64,000 nucleotides of DNA from contig JALHOZ010000022.1 of the NCBI GenBank assembly GCA_022842725.1, forward strand, positions 1 to 64,000, written 5' to 3'. The notes beneath the pieces were generated by a model. It saw only the letters and a list, made by a program, of their open reading frames with translations. It did not search any database and was not told the DNA's origin. The stretch comes from Saprospiraceae bacterium (GTDB lineage: Bacteria; Bacteroidota; Bacteroidia; Chitinophagales; Saprospiraceae). Positions 15,851 to 25,135 of the stretch are shown here, piece by piece (the stretch's first letter is position 1; the number at the start of each line of letters is the position of its first letter). Position numbers and translations under genes: made by a program.

Positions 15851-16863
15851 TAAAACAAAAAAGATGGATGTTGCTGCTTTTATTGATTCCTGTAATTTTT
15901 TTGCTGGGGCCTGTTGTTCATTATGAAAAACCCGTTTTGAAGAAACAGGTTGTCGGAGTATCGCTGCAAAATCTTGATAATTTTATCGAACAACAGGAAA
16001 CTGATATAAAAGATCTCAAACCCGGAAATGAATCTGAAGTTGTATGGTTTGAAGATTCACTCAAAACCAAAACTAAATATTCCGTTCTCTACCTTCATGG
16101 ATTTTCGGCGAGTCCCTACGAAGGAAAAGAACTGGCTATATCATTTGGCAAAAAATACGGTTGTAATGTCTATCTGCCACGACTTGAAGATCATGGAAGA
16201 GATGATAAAAACACATTTGTGAATCTTACTCCGCAAAACTATCTTCAATCTGCCAAAGATGCATTGGATATTGCCCGCATTTTAGGGGATAGTGTCATAG
16301 TCATTTCTTGTAGTACAGGAGCAACCCTGGGATTGATTCTGGCTGCGGAAGGCGAAAAAATTCACAGCCACCTGATGTATTCACCCAATATTGCTATTGC
16401 TGACAAAAGTTCTGTTTTACTGATGTATCCCTGGGGAAAACAAGTAGGAAAACTGGTTTTAGGAGGCGATTATAACGTTCTGAAATACAGTGAAGAACAA
16501 AAAAAATACTGGAACGAAACCTATCACATCAACGGTCTTACCACGTTACAATATCTGTTGGATAATTATATGGATAAGGAGGCTTTTGAGAAAATCACCC
16601 ATCCGGTTTTATTGGCATATTATTACAAAGATGCAAAAAATCAGGATCCTGTCGTATCAGTTGATGCTATGTTGTCTATGTACAACAATATTCAAACAGA
16701 TGAAAATAAAAAATGGATCAAAGCATTTCCGGATGCCGGCTCTCACATGATGATCAGCAGTTTGTTTTCAAATCAAATGGATGATATCACCCGATTTACG
16801 TTCGACTACGCAGAAAAAATATTGCATCTGACAAGTGTTGAAATCTCTGAAGACAAAAAATAA
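15847..16863 (+). CDS. Alpha/beta hydrolase with N-terminal membrane anchor
   Basis: A 338-residue hydrolase. An N-terminal hydrophobic helix at about 7-23 makes it an inner-membrane-anchored or exported protein. The oxyanion region is HGFSASP at about 83-89. The nucleophile elbow appears as SCSTGA (about 156-161), where S-x-S-x-G varies from the common G-x-S-x-G. The acid is probably in the segment near AYYYKDAKNQDP, and the catalytic His in AGSHMMIS at about 298-305. The substrate is unknown; carboxylesterase or monoacylglycerol lipase types are the nearest. It overlaps the S4-protein gene by 4 bases (ATGA) and closes the dnaB operon. Confidence 0.82.
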   Translation: MIKQKRWMLLLLLIPVIFLLGPVVHYEKPVLKKQVVGVSLQNLDNFIEQQETDIKDLKPGNESEVVWFEDSLKTKTKYSVLYLHGFSASPYEGKELAISFGKKYGCNVYLPRLEDHGRDDKNTFVNLTPQNYLQSAKDALDIARILGDSVIVISCSTGATLGLILAAEGEKIHSHLMYSPNIAIADKSSVLLMYPWGKQVGKLVLGGDYNVLKYSEEQKKYWNETYHINGLTTLQYLLDNYMDKEAFEKITHPVLLAYYYKDAKNQDPVVSVDAMLSMYNNIQTDENKKWIKAFPDAGSHMMISSLFSNQMDDITRFTFDYAEKILHLTSVEISEDKK

Positions 16864-17304
16864 AAAAAAATCAAAAGGTCAACCTTAGTTTTTTCGTTTA
16901 CATCAAAGACTATATCCGAAAATCCGGCTTTCAGATGATACGTCATATACAATTCCTTCAGATATTGAAGTGAGTTTTTGTCCGGAATAGTCTCTATATT
17001 TTTTTCGATAAAAGCTTTTAAATAAAGATGTCGATCTGTAGATATCTGAAAAAGCAGTTTTGATATACTTGTCTTGAATGTTTGCTATTATGATTAGTTA
17101 TTCAGACAAAAAAGAGTCGGTATTTCCGATAAAAAAAATATCCGTTTTTTTACTTTTTGTTAAGACAAATTTCACTTGCATTTTTTTGTACATGGTTATT
17201 TTTCAGAGTTATACCTTTTGAAATAAATACACTTATCTCTAAGAAAATGATATTCTGAAAAAATACACTAATTTTGCACCTTCGTTCAATAAACTTATAC
17301 ATTC
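16864..17304. other. 441-base intergenic region before leuS, with a possible gene remnant
   Basis: No convincing plus-strand gene. On the minus strand one frame stays open from 17084 down to 16806 (92 codons), overlapping the hydrolase end. It would encode a protein-like sequence including ISTDRHLYLKAFIEKN and VFDVNEKTKVDLL. There is no ATG near its front, as a TAG directly precedes it, so it may be a decayed gene. The distal 200 bases are AT-rich leader and carry the leuS -7 element. Confidence 0.4.
17269..17276 (+). promoter_or_regulatory. -7 promoter element for leuS
   Basis: TAATTTTG matches TAnnTTTG and is followed by GCACC, 29 bases before the ATG. Confidence 0.55.
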
Positions 17305-20160
17305 ATGTTGTATCATCCTGAAAATATTGAAAATAAATGGAAAAAAATCTGGAGCGACCAAAAGGTGTATGCCGTAACTCCGGATCCTTCCAAACCCAAA
17401 TATTATGTCCTGGACATGTTTCCTTATCCTTCGGGTGCCGGTTTGCACGTAGGGCATCCACTCGGATATATTGCTTCCGACATTGTCTCCCGTTACAAAA
17501 GACTCAAAGGGTTTAATGTACTACATCCAATGGGTTATGATGCATTTGGTTTGCCGGCGGAACAATATGCCATCCAGACGGGTGTTCATCCTGCCGTTTC
17601 AACAGCAGAAAATATCGCCAGATACCGATCGCAACTTGACAATATCGGGTTTTCTTACGATTGGTCCAGAGAGGTCAATACGTCAGAACCTTCGTACTAC
17701 AAATGGACACAATGGATATTCCTTCGGTTGTTTTCACATTACTATGATCTGACAGAAGACAAAGCAAAATCTTTAGACGATCTCATCGGAATCTTTGAGA
17801 CTTCAGGTAGTCACGGAGTATCAGCAGCACATAGTTTTGAAGGCAGTTTTACCGCTGAAGAATGGAAAACCAAATCAAAAGTTGAACAGGACAAAATCCT
17901 GATGAACTACCGGTTGGCTTACCGCAAAGTGGGTTATGTCAATTGGTGTGAAGCCCTGGGTACAGTATTGGCCAACGATGAAGTCAAAGACGGGCTTTCG
18001 GAAAGAGGAGGATTTCCTGTGGAAAAAAAGGCCATGACACAATGGTCACTGCGCATCACGGCTTATGCCGAAAGATTACTCACCGAACTCAACGACCTCG
18101 AATGGTCTGATGCACTTAAAACCATGCAACGCAACTGGATCGGAAGGTCGGAAGGTGCACGAGTGTTTTTTGGACTGGACGGCCATGAGGACAGCATAGA
18201 AATATTTACGACACGTCCGGATACCATCTTTGGTTCTACCTTTATGGTATTGGCTCCCGAACATGATCTGGTTCAAAAAATTACTACATCAGAACAAAGA
18301 TCCGAAATAGAGGGTTATATCGAATATGTCAACAGCCGTTCTGAAAGAGAACGAATGTCTGAAGTCAAAGAAGTGACCGGCGCATTTACCGGTGCTTATG
18401 CCATCCACCCGATCAGTAAAGACAAAATTCCGGTTTGGATCGGAGAATATGTGCTCAAAGATTACGGTACCGGTGCCATTATGGCCGTGCCAAGTGATGA
18501 CGAAAGAGATGATGCTTTCGCAAAAAAGTTTGACCTGCCGATCATTCCGGTGGTAGATAAAACCGATTATCCGGGTTCAGGAAAACACGACAAAGAAGGC
18601 AAAATGATAAACTCCGGATTTTTGAACGGTATGGAAGTCAAAGATGCCATCAAAAAAATGTTGGAATATATAGAAAGTCACCATCTGGGTAAAAAAGAAG
18701 TCAATTACAAACTGCGCGATGCCAACTTCTCAAGACAAAGGTATTGGGGAGAACCCTTTCCGATTGTGTATGATCAGGAAGGTGTGGCACATGCTTTGGA
18801 CAACGACCGGTTGCCATTGACCTTGCCGGATTTGCAAAACTTTTTGCCGGCATCTGACGGAAGATCACCGTTGGCAAGGGCAGAAGATTGGGTGACAGAA
18901 ACGGATGGATTTGTCAGAGAAACAGACACCATGCCGGGTTTTGCCGGTTCGTCGTGGTACTTCCTACGGTATATGGATCCGCAAAACGATCAAGCCTTTG
19001 CTTCTCAGGAGGCGTTGGATTATTGGAAAGATGTAGATCTTTATATCGGTGGAACAGAACATGCAGTGGGTCACCTTATGTATTCAAGGTTTTGGCATAA
19101 GTTTTTGTACGACCTGGGCAAAGTTCCAACCAAAGAACCGTTTTTGAAATTGATAAATCAGGGGATGATCCAGGGAGTGATAGAATATATCTATCTGAAA
19201 AAGGAAAAAGAAAACGGTTTGTCTCTTTTTGTAAGTAAAGACAGACTGGAAGCCTGGGGTGGGGAAGAATCTTTTTCAAAACTTCCCGTTCACATAGATT
19301 TTGTAGAAGGATATGGTGGTAGCAAACCCCATCTCAATCCCAAGGGAATCAACCATTTTGTGCAATGGAGACCTGAATTTGTCGATGCTGTTTTTGTAGG
19401 AAGCACCGGAGATAAAATGTCGGTTAGTGAAATTGAAACCTCTGAAAACTTCATGTTGTACACTGAATCTGAAGTCGGCAAAATGTCGAAAAGGTATTAC
19501 AATGTCGTCAATCCGGATGACGTGGTGGCCCGATACGGAGCAGATTGTTTCCGGATGTATGAGATGTTTTTGGGTCCGATCGAACAATCCAAACCCTGGG
19601 ATACCAAGGGAATCGATGGTGTGCAGAAGTTTTTGAGGAAGTATTGGTCCTTGTTTTACGAAGGCGATCAATGGTTGGTCAACCGGGAAACACCAACCGG
19701 TGAGGAATACAAAATTTTGCACACGACCATCAAAAAAATAGCTGAAGATATCGAACGGTTTTCGCTTAATACCTCTGTCAGTGCTTTTATGGTTTGTGTC
19801 AATGAGCTTAAGAGGCTGGATTGCCATAAGTTTGATATACTAGAACCATTGGTAAGGTTGTTGGCACCTTTTGCTCCGTTTATCACCGAAGAGTTATGGT
19901 CTGCATTAGATCAGAAAGGATCAGTACATCATGCGACATATCCGGAACTCAATCCCGATTATCTCGTTTCGGATACCGTCGAATATCCTGTATGTATCAA
20001 CGGTAAAAAAAGAGATGATCTGGCCGTCTCCAAAGACATCACCCAATCAGACCTCGAGTCGCAGGTACTTGCCCTGGAGAGTGTACAGAAATGGCTGGAA
20101 GGAGCACAACCCAAAAAGATTATCATTGTACCCAACCGGATGATCAATGTAGTTGTATAA
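17305..20160 (+). CDS. leuS: Leucyl-tRNA synthetase
   Basis: Class I aminoacyl-tRNA synthetase that charges tRNA-Leu. At 951 residues it is longer than the E. coli enzyme (about 860), as is usual in Bacteroidota. The HIGH signature is HVGH at 48-51, preceded by PYPSGAGL. The KMSKS loop is KMSKR at 726-730. The editing domain between them has FTTRPDTIFGSTFM, with its conserved Thr and Asp residues, and GTGAIMAVPSDDERD. There is extra sequence before the KMSKS loop (about 620-700). It ends at a strong terminator and is monocistronic. Confidence 0.97.
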   Translation: MLYHPENIENKWKKIWSDQKVYAVTPDPSKPKYYVLDMFPYPSGAGLHVGHPLGYIASDIVSRYKRLKGFNVLHPMGYDAFGLPAEQYAIQTGVHPAVSTAENIARYRSQLDNIGFSYDWSREVNTSEPSYYKWTQWIFLRLFSHYYDLTEDKAKSLDDLIGIFETSGSHGVSAAHSFEGSFTAEEWKTKSKVEQDKILMNYRLAYRKVGYVNWCEALGTVLANDEVKDGLSERGGFPVEKKAMTQWSLRITAYAERLLTELNDLEWSDALKTMQRNWIGRSEGARVFFGLDGHEDSIEIFTTRPDTIFGSTFMVLAPEHDLVQKITTSEQRSEIEGYIEYVNSRSERERMSEVKEVTGAFTGAYAIHPISKDKIPVWIGEYVLKDYGTGAIMAVPSDDERDDAFAKKFDLPIIPVVDKTDYPGSGKHDKEGKMINSGFLNGMEVKDAIKKMLEYIESHHLGKKEVNYKLRDANFSRQRYWGEPFPIVYDQEGVAHALDNDRLPLTLPDLQNFLPASDGRSPLARAEDWVTETDGFVRETDTMPGFAGSSWYFLRYMDPQNDQAFASQEALDYWKDVDLYIGGTEHAVGHLMYSRFWHKFLYDLGKVPTKEPFLKLINQGMIQGVIEYIYLKKEKENGLSLFVSKDRLEAWGGEESFSKLPVHIDFVEGYGGSKPHLNPKGINHFVQWRPEFVDAVFVGSTGDKMSVSEIETSENFMLYTESEVGKMSKRYYNVVNPDDVVARYGADCFRMYEMFLGPIEQSKPWDTKGIDGVQKFLRKYWSLFYEGDQWLVNRETPTGEEYKILHTTIKKIAEDIERFSLNTSVSAFMVCVNELKRLDCHKFDILEPLVRLLAPFAPFITEELWSALDQKGSVHHATYPELNPDYLVSDTVEYPVCINGKKRDDLAVSKDITQSDLESQVLALESVQKWLEGAQPKKIIIVPNRMINVVV

Positions 20161-20201
20161 AAAAAAGGGATTGGAAATAAATCATTTCCAATCCCTTTTT
20201 T
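20161..20201. terminator. Intrinsic terminator after leuS
   Basis: A perfect 18-bp stem (A-run, GGGATTGGAAAT on the left; ATTTCCAATCCC and T-run on the right), with a 5-base AAATC loop. It begins at the base after the leuS stop codon. Confidence 0.9.
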
Positions 20202-20248
20202 ATTTGGTGTTGTTTGTGTCGGATTTTTTGACAGGGAAGGCATTCCGA

Positions 20249-20320
20249 AAAGCGATAAGGATAGTAGCGGGCACACAGCGAAGCGAAGTAAAGCGGATAG
20301 CCTGACCGAAGGGATCGCCC
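20249..20320. repeat. GC-rich intergenic repeat-like element
   Basis: Between leuS and the DUF4197 gene, a roughly 70-base stretch is clearly richer in GC than its surroundings. It carries recurring GCGA/GCGG words (AAGCGATAAGGATAGTAGCG, GCGAAGCGAAG, GCGGATAGCCTGACC). I recall similar 'AGCGATAAGGAT...AGCGGATAGCC-GACC' segments as dispersed intergenic elements in Bacteroidota genomes, probably REP-like or structured RNA. Only one copy was seen in this window. Confidence 0.4.
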
Positions 20321-20347
20321 AAACAGATATAATGAAATTTCCTGTAT

Positions 20348-21049
20348 TTATTTTTGAAAAACCCTTTTCAACAGATCGCTGGTTCTTTGATTGACATCGG
20401 ATCGGATGCCGAGTTCTTTTACGGCGATGAGGCTGAAAAGACCATCCAAAGCTTTATCATTAACGTGTTGGTCTAGAGAAGGATTGACTTTTTTGACCAA
20501 AGGAATGCTGTTGTACGCTTTGACAACGGATGCCCAATACGTCCTTGCGTTGATTTCGTCCAATGCCGACTGGATGACCGGGAGGAAAGCATTGTAAAGA
20601 TTTTGGCGGGATGTTTTTTGAAGGTACATCGTCGCTGCGTTGTCACTGCCTTTGACAATAGACACAGCATCCTGAATGGTCATTTGTTTGATGGCATCGA
20701 CAAAAATAGGTGTTGCTTTTTTGGCTGCGATTTCAGCGGCTTTGTTCATCTGATCGATGAGTTTGCTCTCGACATCCTGAAATCCCGGAACCATTTTGAC
20801 TTTATTAATGATTTGTTGAGCTTCGTTTGGGATTAGGATTTTGTAAGGTGATTCGAGATAACCTTTTTCAGCAGAAAGTTTGTCGACAGCAGCACCAACA
20901 CCGATTTCGAGGGCTTCTTTCAATCCGGAAGCATATTCGCCCTGACCTTGATTTTCAATAGTGTTTTTGGCTTTGTTGAGGATGTCTTTGATTTGAGCCT
21001 GAGCTGAAAATGTAAGGAACAAAAAATAAAAAAGGATTAATGATCGCAT
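20348..21049 (-). CDS. DUF4197 family secreted protein
   Basis: A 233-residue protein with an N-terminal signal peptide cleaved after about residue 18 (MRSLILFYFLFLTFSAQA, then QIKDIL). The body is mostly helical, with family segments KEALEIGVGAAVDKLS at about 44-59, PYKILIPNEAQQII and TYWASVVKAYNSIPLVKKV at about 168-186. It is a known widespread family with no assigned function, found in the periplasm of Gram-negatives. It is transcribed away from the S41 protease and converges on leuS across the terminator and repeat-like element. Confidence 0.85.
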   Translation of the reverse strand: MRSLILFYFLFLTFSAQAQIKDILNKAKNTIENQGQGEYASGLKEALEIGVGAAVDKLSAEKGYLESPYKILIPNEAQQIINKVKMVPGFQDVESKLIDQMNKAAEIAAKKATPIFVDAIKQMTIQDAVSIVKGSDNAATMYLQKTSRQNLYNAFLPVIQSALDEINARTYWASVVKAYNSIPLVKKVNPSLDQHVNDKALDGLFSLIAVKELGIRSDVNQRTSDLLKRVFQK

Positions 21050-21204
21050 ATATTTTTCTTTTTATAACGGAAAAAAATTGGATAGGTTGTCAAAGGAAAA
21101 GTTAAATTTTGGATTAGAGACATTTATTTACTTAATGGGGAGTGAATAAAATGACTTTTTTTGCGGATTAAAATATTGTATTATATTTACCATGTAAAAA
21201 TAAT

Positions 21205-22632
21205 ATGATGCGTATAAGTTGGTTGATCTTAATCGTGTTTCTTTTGGGTTCGGGAAAGGTTTGTAGTCAGAAAATCTCCCGGGATATGGCGGAGAAGGAT
21301 CTGATGTATATGGATAAATACCTCGGAAAATGGCATCCGTCCTATCACCGATACACAACCCGCTCATATAAAGATAGTCTGATAAATGATTGGCTTGGTC
21401 GGCAACAGGATTCAGTAGGACTTCGTGCTCTCAGGTATTTTCTGAATACTTTTGTTCATGAAATGGGTTGCGGACACACCAGCATCGGTTTGCCGGCTTC
21501 CATTGCAAAAACCAAAGTTAAAGCCATGCCGATATTATTTTTTACGGAAGGTGACAGATTATTTGTACGCCGTTGTGATCAGGTGGATTCGCCATTACAA
21601 CCCGGTGATGAAATATTGACATTAAACGGGTATACGGCATTACAATTGCTGGACACTTTCAGGCAGATGATACCGAAAGATGGATACAATGCGACCCATG
21701 TGGATATGCGGGCAGAAAAGTTTTTCCATTATTTTTTCAATCATGTTTTCGGACCTCAGGATAGTGTGTCACTTTTGTTTACCTCTGCTGACGGAAGCAG
21801 GATGAACACTACATTATATGGCAGTTATGATTTGTCCAAAGCTGAAGATTTGGTCCATCAGAAAGCGGATACGACTCTTTGTGTTTTTGGTCCTGAAGGT
21901 GGCATGTCGCTGCAGCCCTTGCCCGGAGTTGAAAACGGAGCCGTATTAAAAATCACTTCATTTTCCGGTGGTGGGCAAAAAAAAGTACGTAAAAAGATAT
22001 TCCGGTATTTACGTGAAAAAAATATCCAACATCTGGTTCTGGATTTGCGGGGCAACGGAGGAGGAAATGTTTTTAGGGGAAATGCCCTGATAGCACAATT
22101 TGACCGTCGTCCGGTTACGGGAGTTCATTTTGGTAAAAAAGTACATACAGCTATTTTTTGCCCGAAGTTTAAAACGGGGTTTGGCAACCGGCTTTCCGGA
22201 TTCAGTTTTATGCTCAATCCAATGAGTTATCCTTCCCGAAAAGGATGGATGCATATTTTTCCGTTTTTCAGAAAATCTAACCGTTATGACGGTCCGCTTT
22301 ATATTATGACTGACGGTGCCACGTTTTCGATGGCCAGCAGTGTGACGTCAAAACTCAGGTTTAACCGTAAAAAAACCTATGTATTCGGCGAAGAATCCGG
22401 AGGAGGCGCAGCCGGAAGTGGTGGAATGTTGCAGGGAGCTATTGAATTGCCGACATCCAAAATGCGGGTGACGTTTAATATCTATTGGTATCAGATAGAT
22501 AAAGACATACCGGATGTAGGCAGAGGCGTTATCCCTGATATTCCTGTGACGTATGATCTTGAATCAAAACAAAAAGGGGAAGATCCCGGGATACAAAAGG
22601 TGTCGGAATGGATTTTACTGAATGCCGGGTAA
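21205..22632 (+). CDS. S41 family peptidase (C-terminal processing protease-like)
   Basis: A 475-residue exported protease with a signal peptide at about 1-22 (SWLILIVFLLGSGKVCSQ). An N-terminal helical part is followed by a PDZ-like segment near DEILTLNGYTALQLLDTF (about 134-151). The catalytic domain then contains LVLDLRGNGGGNV, TDGATFSMASSVTSKL (nucleophile Ser in FSMAS) and FGEESGGGAAGSGG (the Lys of the classical dyad is not evident here, so chemistry may be Ser-based with another base). It may degrade misfolded periplasmic proteins or process secreted ones. ATG 21208, one codon downstream, is an equal start. It stands alone. Confidence 0.82.
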   Translation: MMRISWLILIVFLLGSGKVCSQKISRDMAEKDLMYMDKYLGKWHPSYHRYTTRSYKDSLINDWLGRQQDSVGLRALRYFLNTFVHEMGCGHTSIGLPASIAKTKVKAMPILFFTEGDRLFVRRCDQVDSPLQPGDEILTLNGYTALQLLDTFRQMIPKDGYNATHVDMRAEKFFHYFFNHVFGPQDSVSLLFTSADGSRMNTTLYGSYDLSKAEDLVHQKADTTLCVFGPEGGMSLQPLPGVENGAVLKITSFSGGGQKKVRKKIFRYLREKNIQHLVLDLRGNGGGNVFRGNALIAQFDRRPVTGVHFGKKVHTAIFCPKFKTGFGNRLSGFSFMLNPMSYPSRKGWMHIFPFFRKSNRYDGPLYIMTDGATFSMASSVTSKLRFNRKKTYVFGEESGGGAAGSGGMLQGAIELPTSKMRVTFNIYWYQIDKDIPDVGRGVIPDIPVTYDLESKQKGEDPGIQKVSEWILLNAG

Positions 22633-22792
22633 TTTTTTTGGGTTATTGTGATAAATAAAAGACAACAAATATCAGGAAGTTGAGCTATTTATTATTTGAT
22701 ATACTGCCAAATAAATCATGGTGTCATACAGAATCCGGTATTATATATTGTGAAAGTTTTCATAATAAGAAACAATGTATTAAAAAATGTTA

Positions 22793-22800
22793 TACTTTTG
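22793..22800 (+). promoter_or_regulatory. -7 promoter element for the orphan ORF, and perhaps SulP
   Basis: TACTTTTG matches TAnnTTTG. The ORF at 22848 begins 47 bases downstream. No separate clear promoter was found between that ORF and the SulP gene. Confidence 0.45.
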
Positions 22801-22847
22801 TCCCTGCTTTCAATATTTATTGAAATAAAGTTAGTAGATCAACAAGT

Positions 22848-23225
22848 ATGTCAGGTTTTCTGAAGTTTGGTTTTATTTCATTGTTATTTGAACTGGCCGT
22901 CTTAGGCCAAATCAATCTTGGTGACAGTAACTACATGTTGCTGGATCAGGATTCAACAGAGAAAACAAAAGATTGGTCTGTCAGAGCCATTTCAAACGAT
23001 CTCAAAAAATCTTTTGAATTTGTTGAAGTACCCAACTCTAATGAAAATTCGGAAGAGACTGAAAAATTAAAAAATCAGGATCCGGGAGCGACTCATATTT
23101 TGACCGGTTCTTACGGATTTGAAAAAAATAAACTAAACTGTCAGTCGCCTTTCATTGATGAATTACTGAACCGTCCTTCCCTTATCATTTTATATCATTC
23201 CTGGAAGTTTCATCTTTCTTGTTAG
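22848..23225 (+). CDS. Orphan small ORF with signal-peptide-like start, unknown function
   Basis: A 125-residue ORF behind a good -7 element. The start MSGFLKFGFISLLFELAVLGQ looks like a signal peptide, and the rest is hydrophilic, with an acidic low-complexity part (NSNENSEETEK) and a hydrophobic tail (SLIILYHSW). I recognise no domain. The 187 bases between its stop and SulP hold no open gene, so it could be a truncated or decayed exported protein, or a lineage-specific gene. It lies on the same strand and just ahead of the SulP-dabA-dabB genes, so a role with them is possible but unproven. Confidence 0.4.
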   Translation: MSGFLKFGFISLLFELAVLGQINLGDSNYMLLDQDSTEKTKDWSVRAISNDLKKSFEFVEVPNSNENSEETEKLKNQDPGATHILTGSYGFEKNKLNCQSPFIDELLNRPSLIILYHSWKFHLSC

Positions 23226-23412
23226 GGTTTTTTGCAGATTATAATCTGTAATTATTTCTGATATTTCCATAACCTTCATTTTAGGTAAACCTGGTTTTTG
23301 GTTGCAAACAGCCATCAGTAAAACGGGTTTTGTATTGGTTGGAAATCAGAACTATTTTCTGACCATTGTTTGGTTTTTTACAAGATCCAAACAATAAAAT
23401 AAATGAATAAAA

Positions 23413-25023
23413 ATGAAATCTCATAAAATAAAGTTGCCTAAAGATGGTTTTGCCGGATTAAAAGAAAATTTTTCAACGGATGCCATCTCAGGTTTTATCG
23501 TTTTTTTATTGGCATTACCTTTAAGTTTGGGTATTGCCAAAGCCTCTGATTTTCCACCTATCATGGGTTTGATTACAGCTATAATTGGTGGATTGGTAGT
23601 CAGTTTTTTTGCCGGTTCGCGGCTTACCATCAAAGGTCCGGCAGCCGGATTGATCGTCATTGTGGCCGGATCCGTAGCAGATTTTGGAGGAGGGGAGACA
23701 GGATGGCATCTTGCATTAGGTGCGATGTTTGTTGCCGCTGTTTTACAGATATTATTCGGAGTATTTAAGTTTGGGAAAATGGCAGATTTTTTTCCATTAC
23801 CGGCCATACACGGAATGTTGGCAGCTATTGGAATTATTATCATTGCCAAACAAATTCCTGTATTGCTCAATGTCAATCCGGCCTTAATAGCAGGACAGGG
23901 ACCGTTACAAATTTTGGGAAATTTGCCTGAGGTAATCAAAAATTTGGACCCCCGCGGAACATTGATTGGTTTGGTGAGTCTTGTTGTTATGCTGGGTTGG
24001 CCGTTGATTAAGTGGTTTAATCTGCGTAAAATCCCGGCTCCTTTGGTTGTATTGTTGATAGCAGTTCCTGCCGAACTAATCATGGAATTTCAGACCACAG
24101 AACCGGCATATGCTTTGGTCCACGTGGGAAATCTGATTGAAAATCTTCACCTGAATGTTGATTTTGGAGGCTTAGCTCAGCCAGGTATATTTATTAAATA
24201 CGTTATTATGTTTGCTTTGGTAGGATCTCTTGAGTCCTTACTTACGGTAAAGGCTGTGGATATGCTCGATCCTTACAAAAGAAAATCTGATAATAACAAA
24301 GATTTGATCGCAGTCGGAATTGGTAATACAATTACTGCTGTGTTGGGTGGTCTTCCGATGATTTCGGAAGTTGCCAGGAGTTCTGCAAATGTAAGCAACG
24401 GGGCAAAAACAAGGTGGGCAAATTTTTTCCACGGTTTTTTTATCCTTGCTTTTGTTCTTTTGGCCTCCCGTTATATAGAAATGATTCCAAATGCAGCCCT
24501 GGCCGCAATGTTGATTTCTGTAGGAATAAAACTGGCACATCCGAATGAATTTATTTCAACATTTAAAGTTGGAAAAGAGCAATTGGTGATATTTTTGGTA
24601 ACCATAGTAGTGACTTTAGGGGAAGATTTATTGTTGGGTATCATGGCGGGAATGTTGGTAAAAATTATATTCCACCTTGTCAACGGATGTCCTTTAAGTG
24701 CTTTATTTAAAGCGCCTGTGATCATCTCTTTTGCAGAAAAGGAATATCTGGTAGAAATAGATAAGGCTGCCGTTTTTACCAATTATATCAGAATCAAGTC
24801 GAGATTGGAAAGTATTCCTCCGGGTTTTCATGTCACCATAGATTTAAAGAATACAAAACTGATTGACCATTCCGTAATGGAAAATCTTCATCATTTCAAA
24901 CATGATTATGAGTCCAATGGTGGAACCGTTCATATCGTAGGTTTTGACAAACATACAACACTCTCTGATCATGCCTTAGCGGCCAGAAAAAGAAAAGATA
25001 TTCCTTCTGAAAGCGCACATTAA
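23413..25023 (+). CDS. SulP family anion transporter with STAS domain
   Basis: A 536-residue inner-membrane carrier with many hydrophobic segments from about 28 to 425, and family motifs such as ALPLSLGIAKAS at about 34-45 and GSRLTIKGPAAGL at about 69-81. A short cytoplasmic STAS domain runs from about 435 to the end (VTIDLKNTKLIDHSVMENL). SulP members move sulfate, bicarbonate (BicA) or other anions, often with sodium. The next genes are dabA and dabB, and no sulfate-assimilation genes are visible, so bicarbonate is the favoured substrate. This comes from context, since the substrate cannot be read from the sequence. Confidence 0.9.
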   Translation: MKSHKIKLPKDGFAGLKENFSTDAISGFIVFLLALPLSLGIAKASDFPPIMGLITAIIGGLVVSFFAGSRLTIKGPAAGLIVIVAGSVADFGGGETGWHLALGAMFVAAVLQILFGVFKFGKMADFFPLPAIHGMLAAIGIIIIAKQIPVLLNVNPALIAGQGPLQILGNLPEVIKNLDPRGTLIGLVSLVVMLGWPLIKWFNLRKIPAPLVVLLIAVPAELIMEFQTTEPAYALVHVGNLIENLHLNVDFGGLAQPGIFIKYVIMFALVGSLESLLTVKAVDMLDPYKRKSDNNKDLIAVGIGNTITAVLGGLPMISEVARSSANVSNGAKTRWANFFHGFFILAFVLLASRYIEMIPNAALAAMLISVGIKLAHPNEFISTFKVGKEQLVIFLVTIVVTLGEDLLLGIMAGMLVKIIFHLVNGCPLSALFKAPVIISFAEKEYLVEIDKAAVFTNYIRIKSRLESIPPGFHVTIDLKNTKLIDHSVMENLHHFKHDYESNGGTVHIVGFDKHTTLSDHALAARKRKDIPSESAH

Positions 25024-25067
25024 TTTCCATTGTAATGGATGTTACAGTTTGTAGACTATCTGCGAAA

Positions 25068-25075
25068 TACCTTTG
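25068..25075 (+). promoter_or_regulatory. Promoter for dabA-dabB
   Basis: TACCTTTG (-7) is preceded by TTTG at 25048-25051 with 16 bases between, resembling the Bacteroidota TTTG/TAnnTTTG pair. It lies 60 bases before dabA, so dabAB may be expressed apart from SulP. Confidence 0.5.
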
Positions 25076-25135
25076 CGGTTTTATAGTTTATAAAAAGTTT
25101 TCAGATTTTTTATTTTAAGGAATTAAACACAGATT

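Noticed and set aside
19276-19827. 183-codon minus-strand ORF inside leuS
   Set aside because: Antisense shadow of conserved leuS codons; no domain or start signal.
23421-24083. 220-codon minus-strand ORF inside the SulP gene
   Set aside because: It lies entirely opposite a well-supported transporter and has a composition rich in Pro, Asn and Thr typical of antisense reading of membrane helices.
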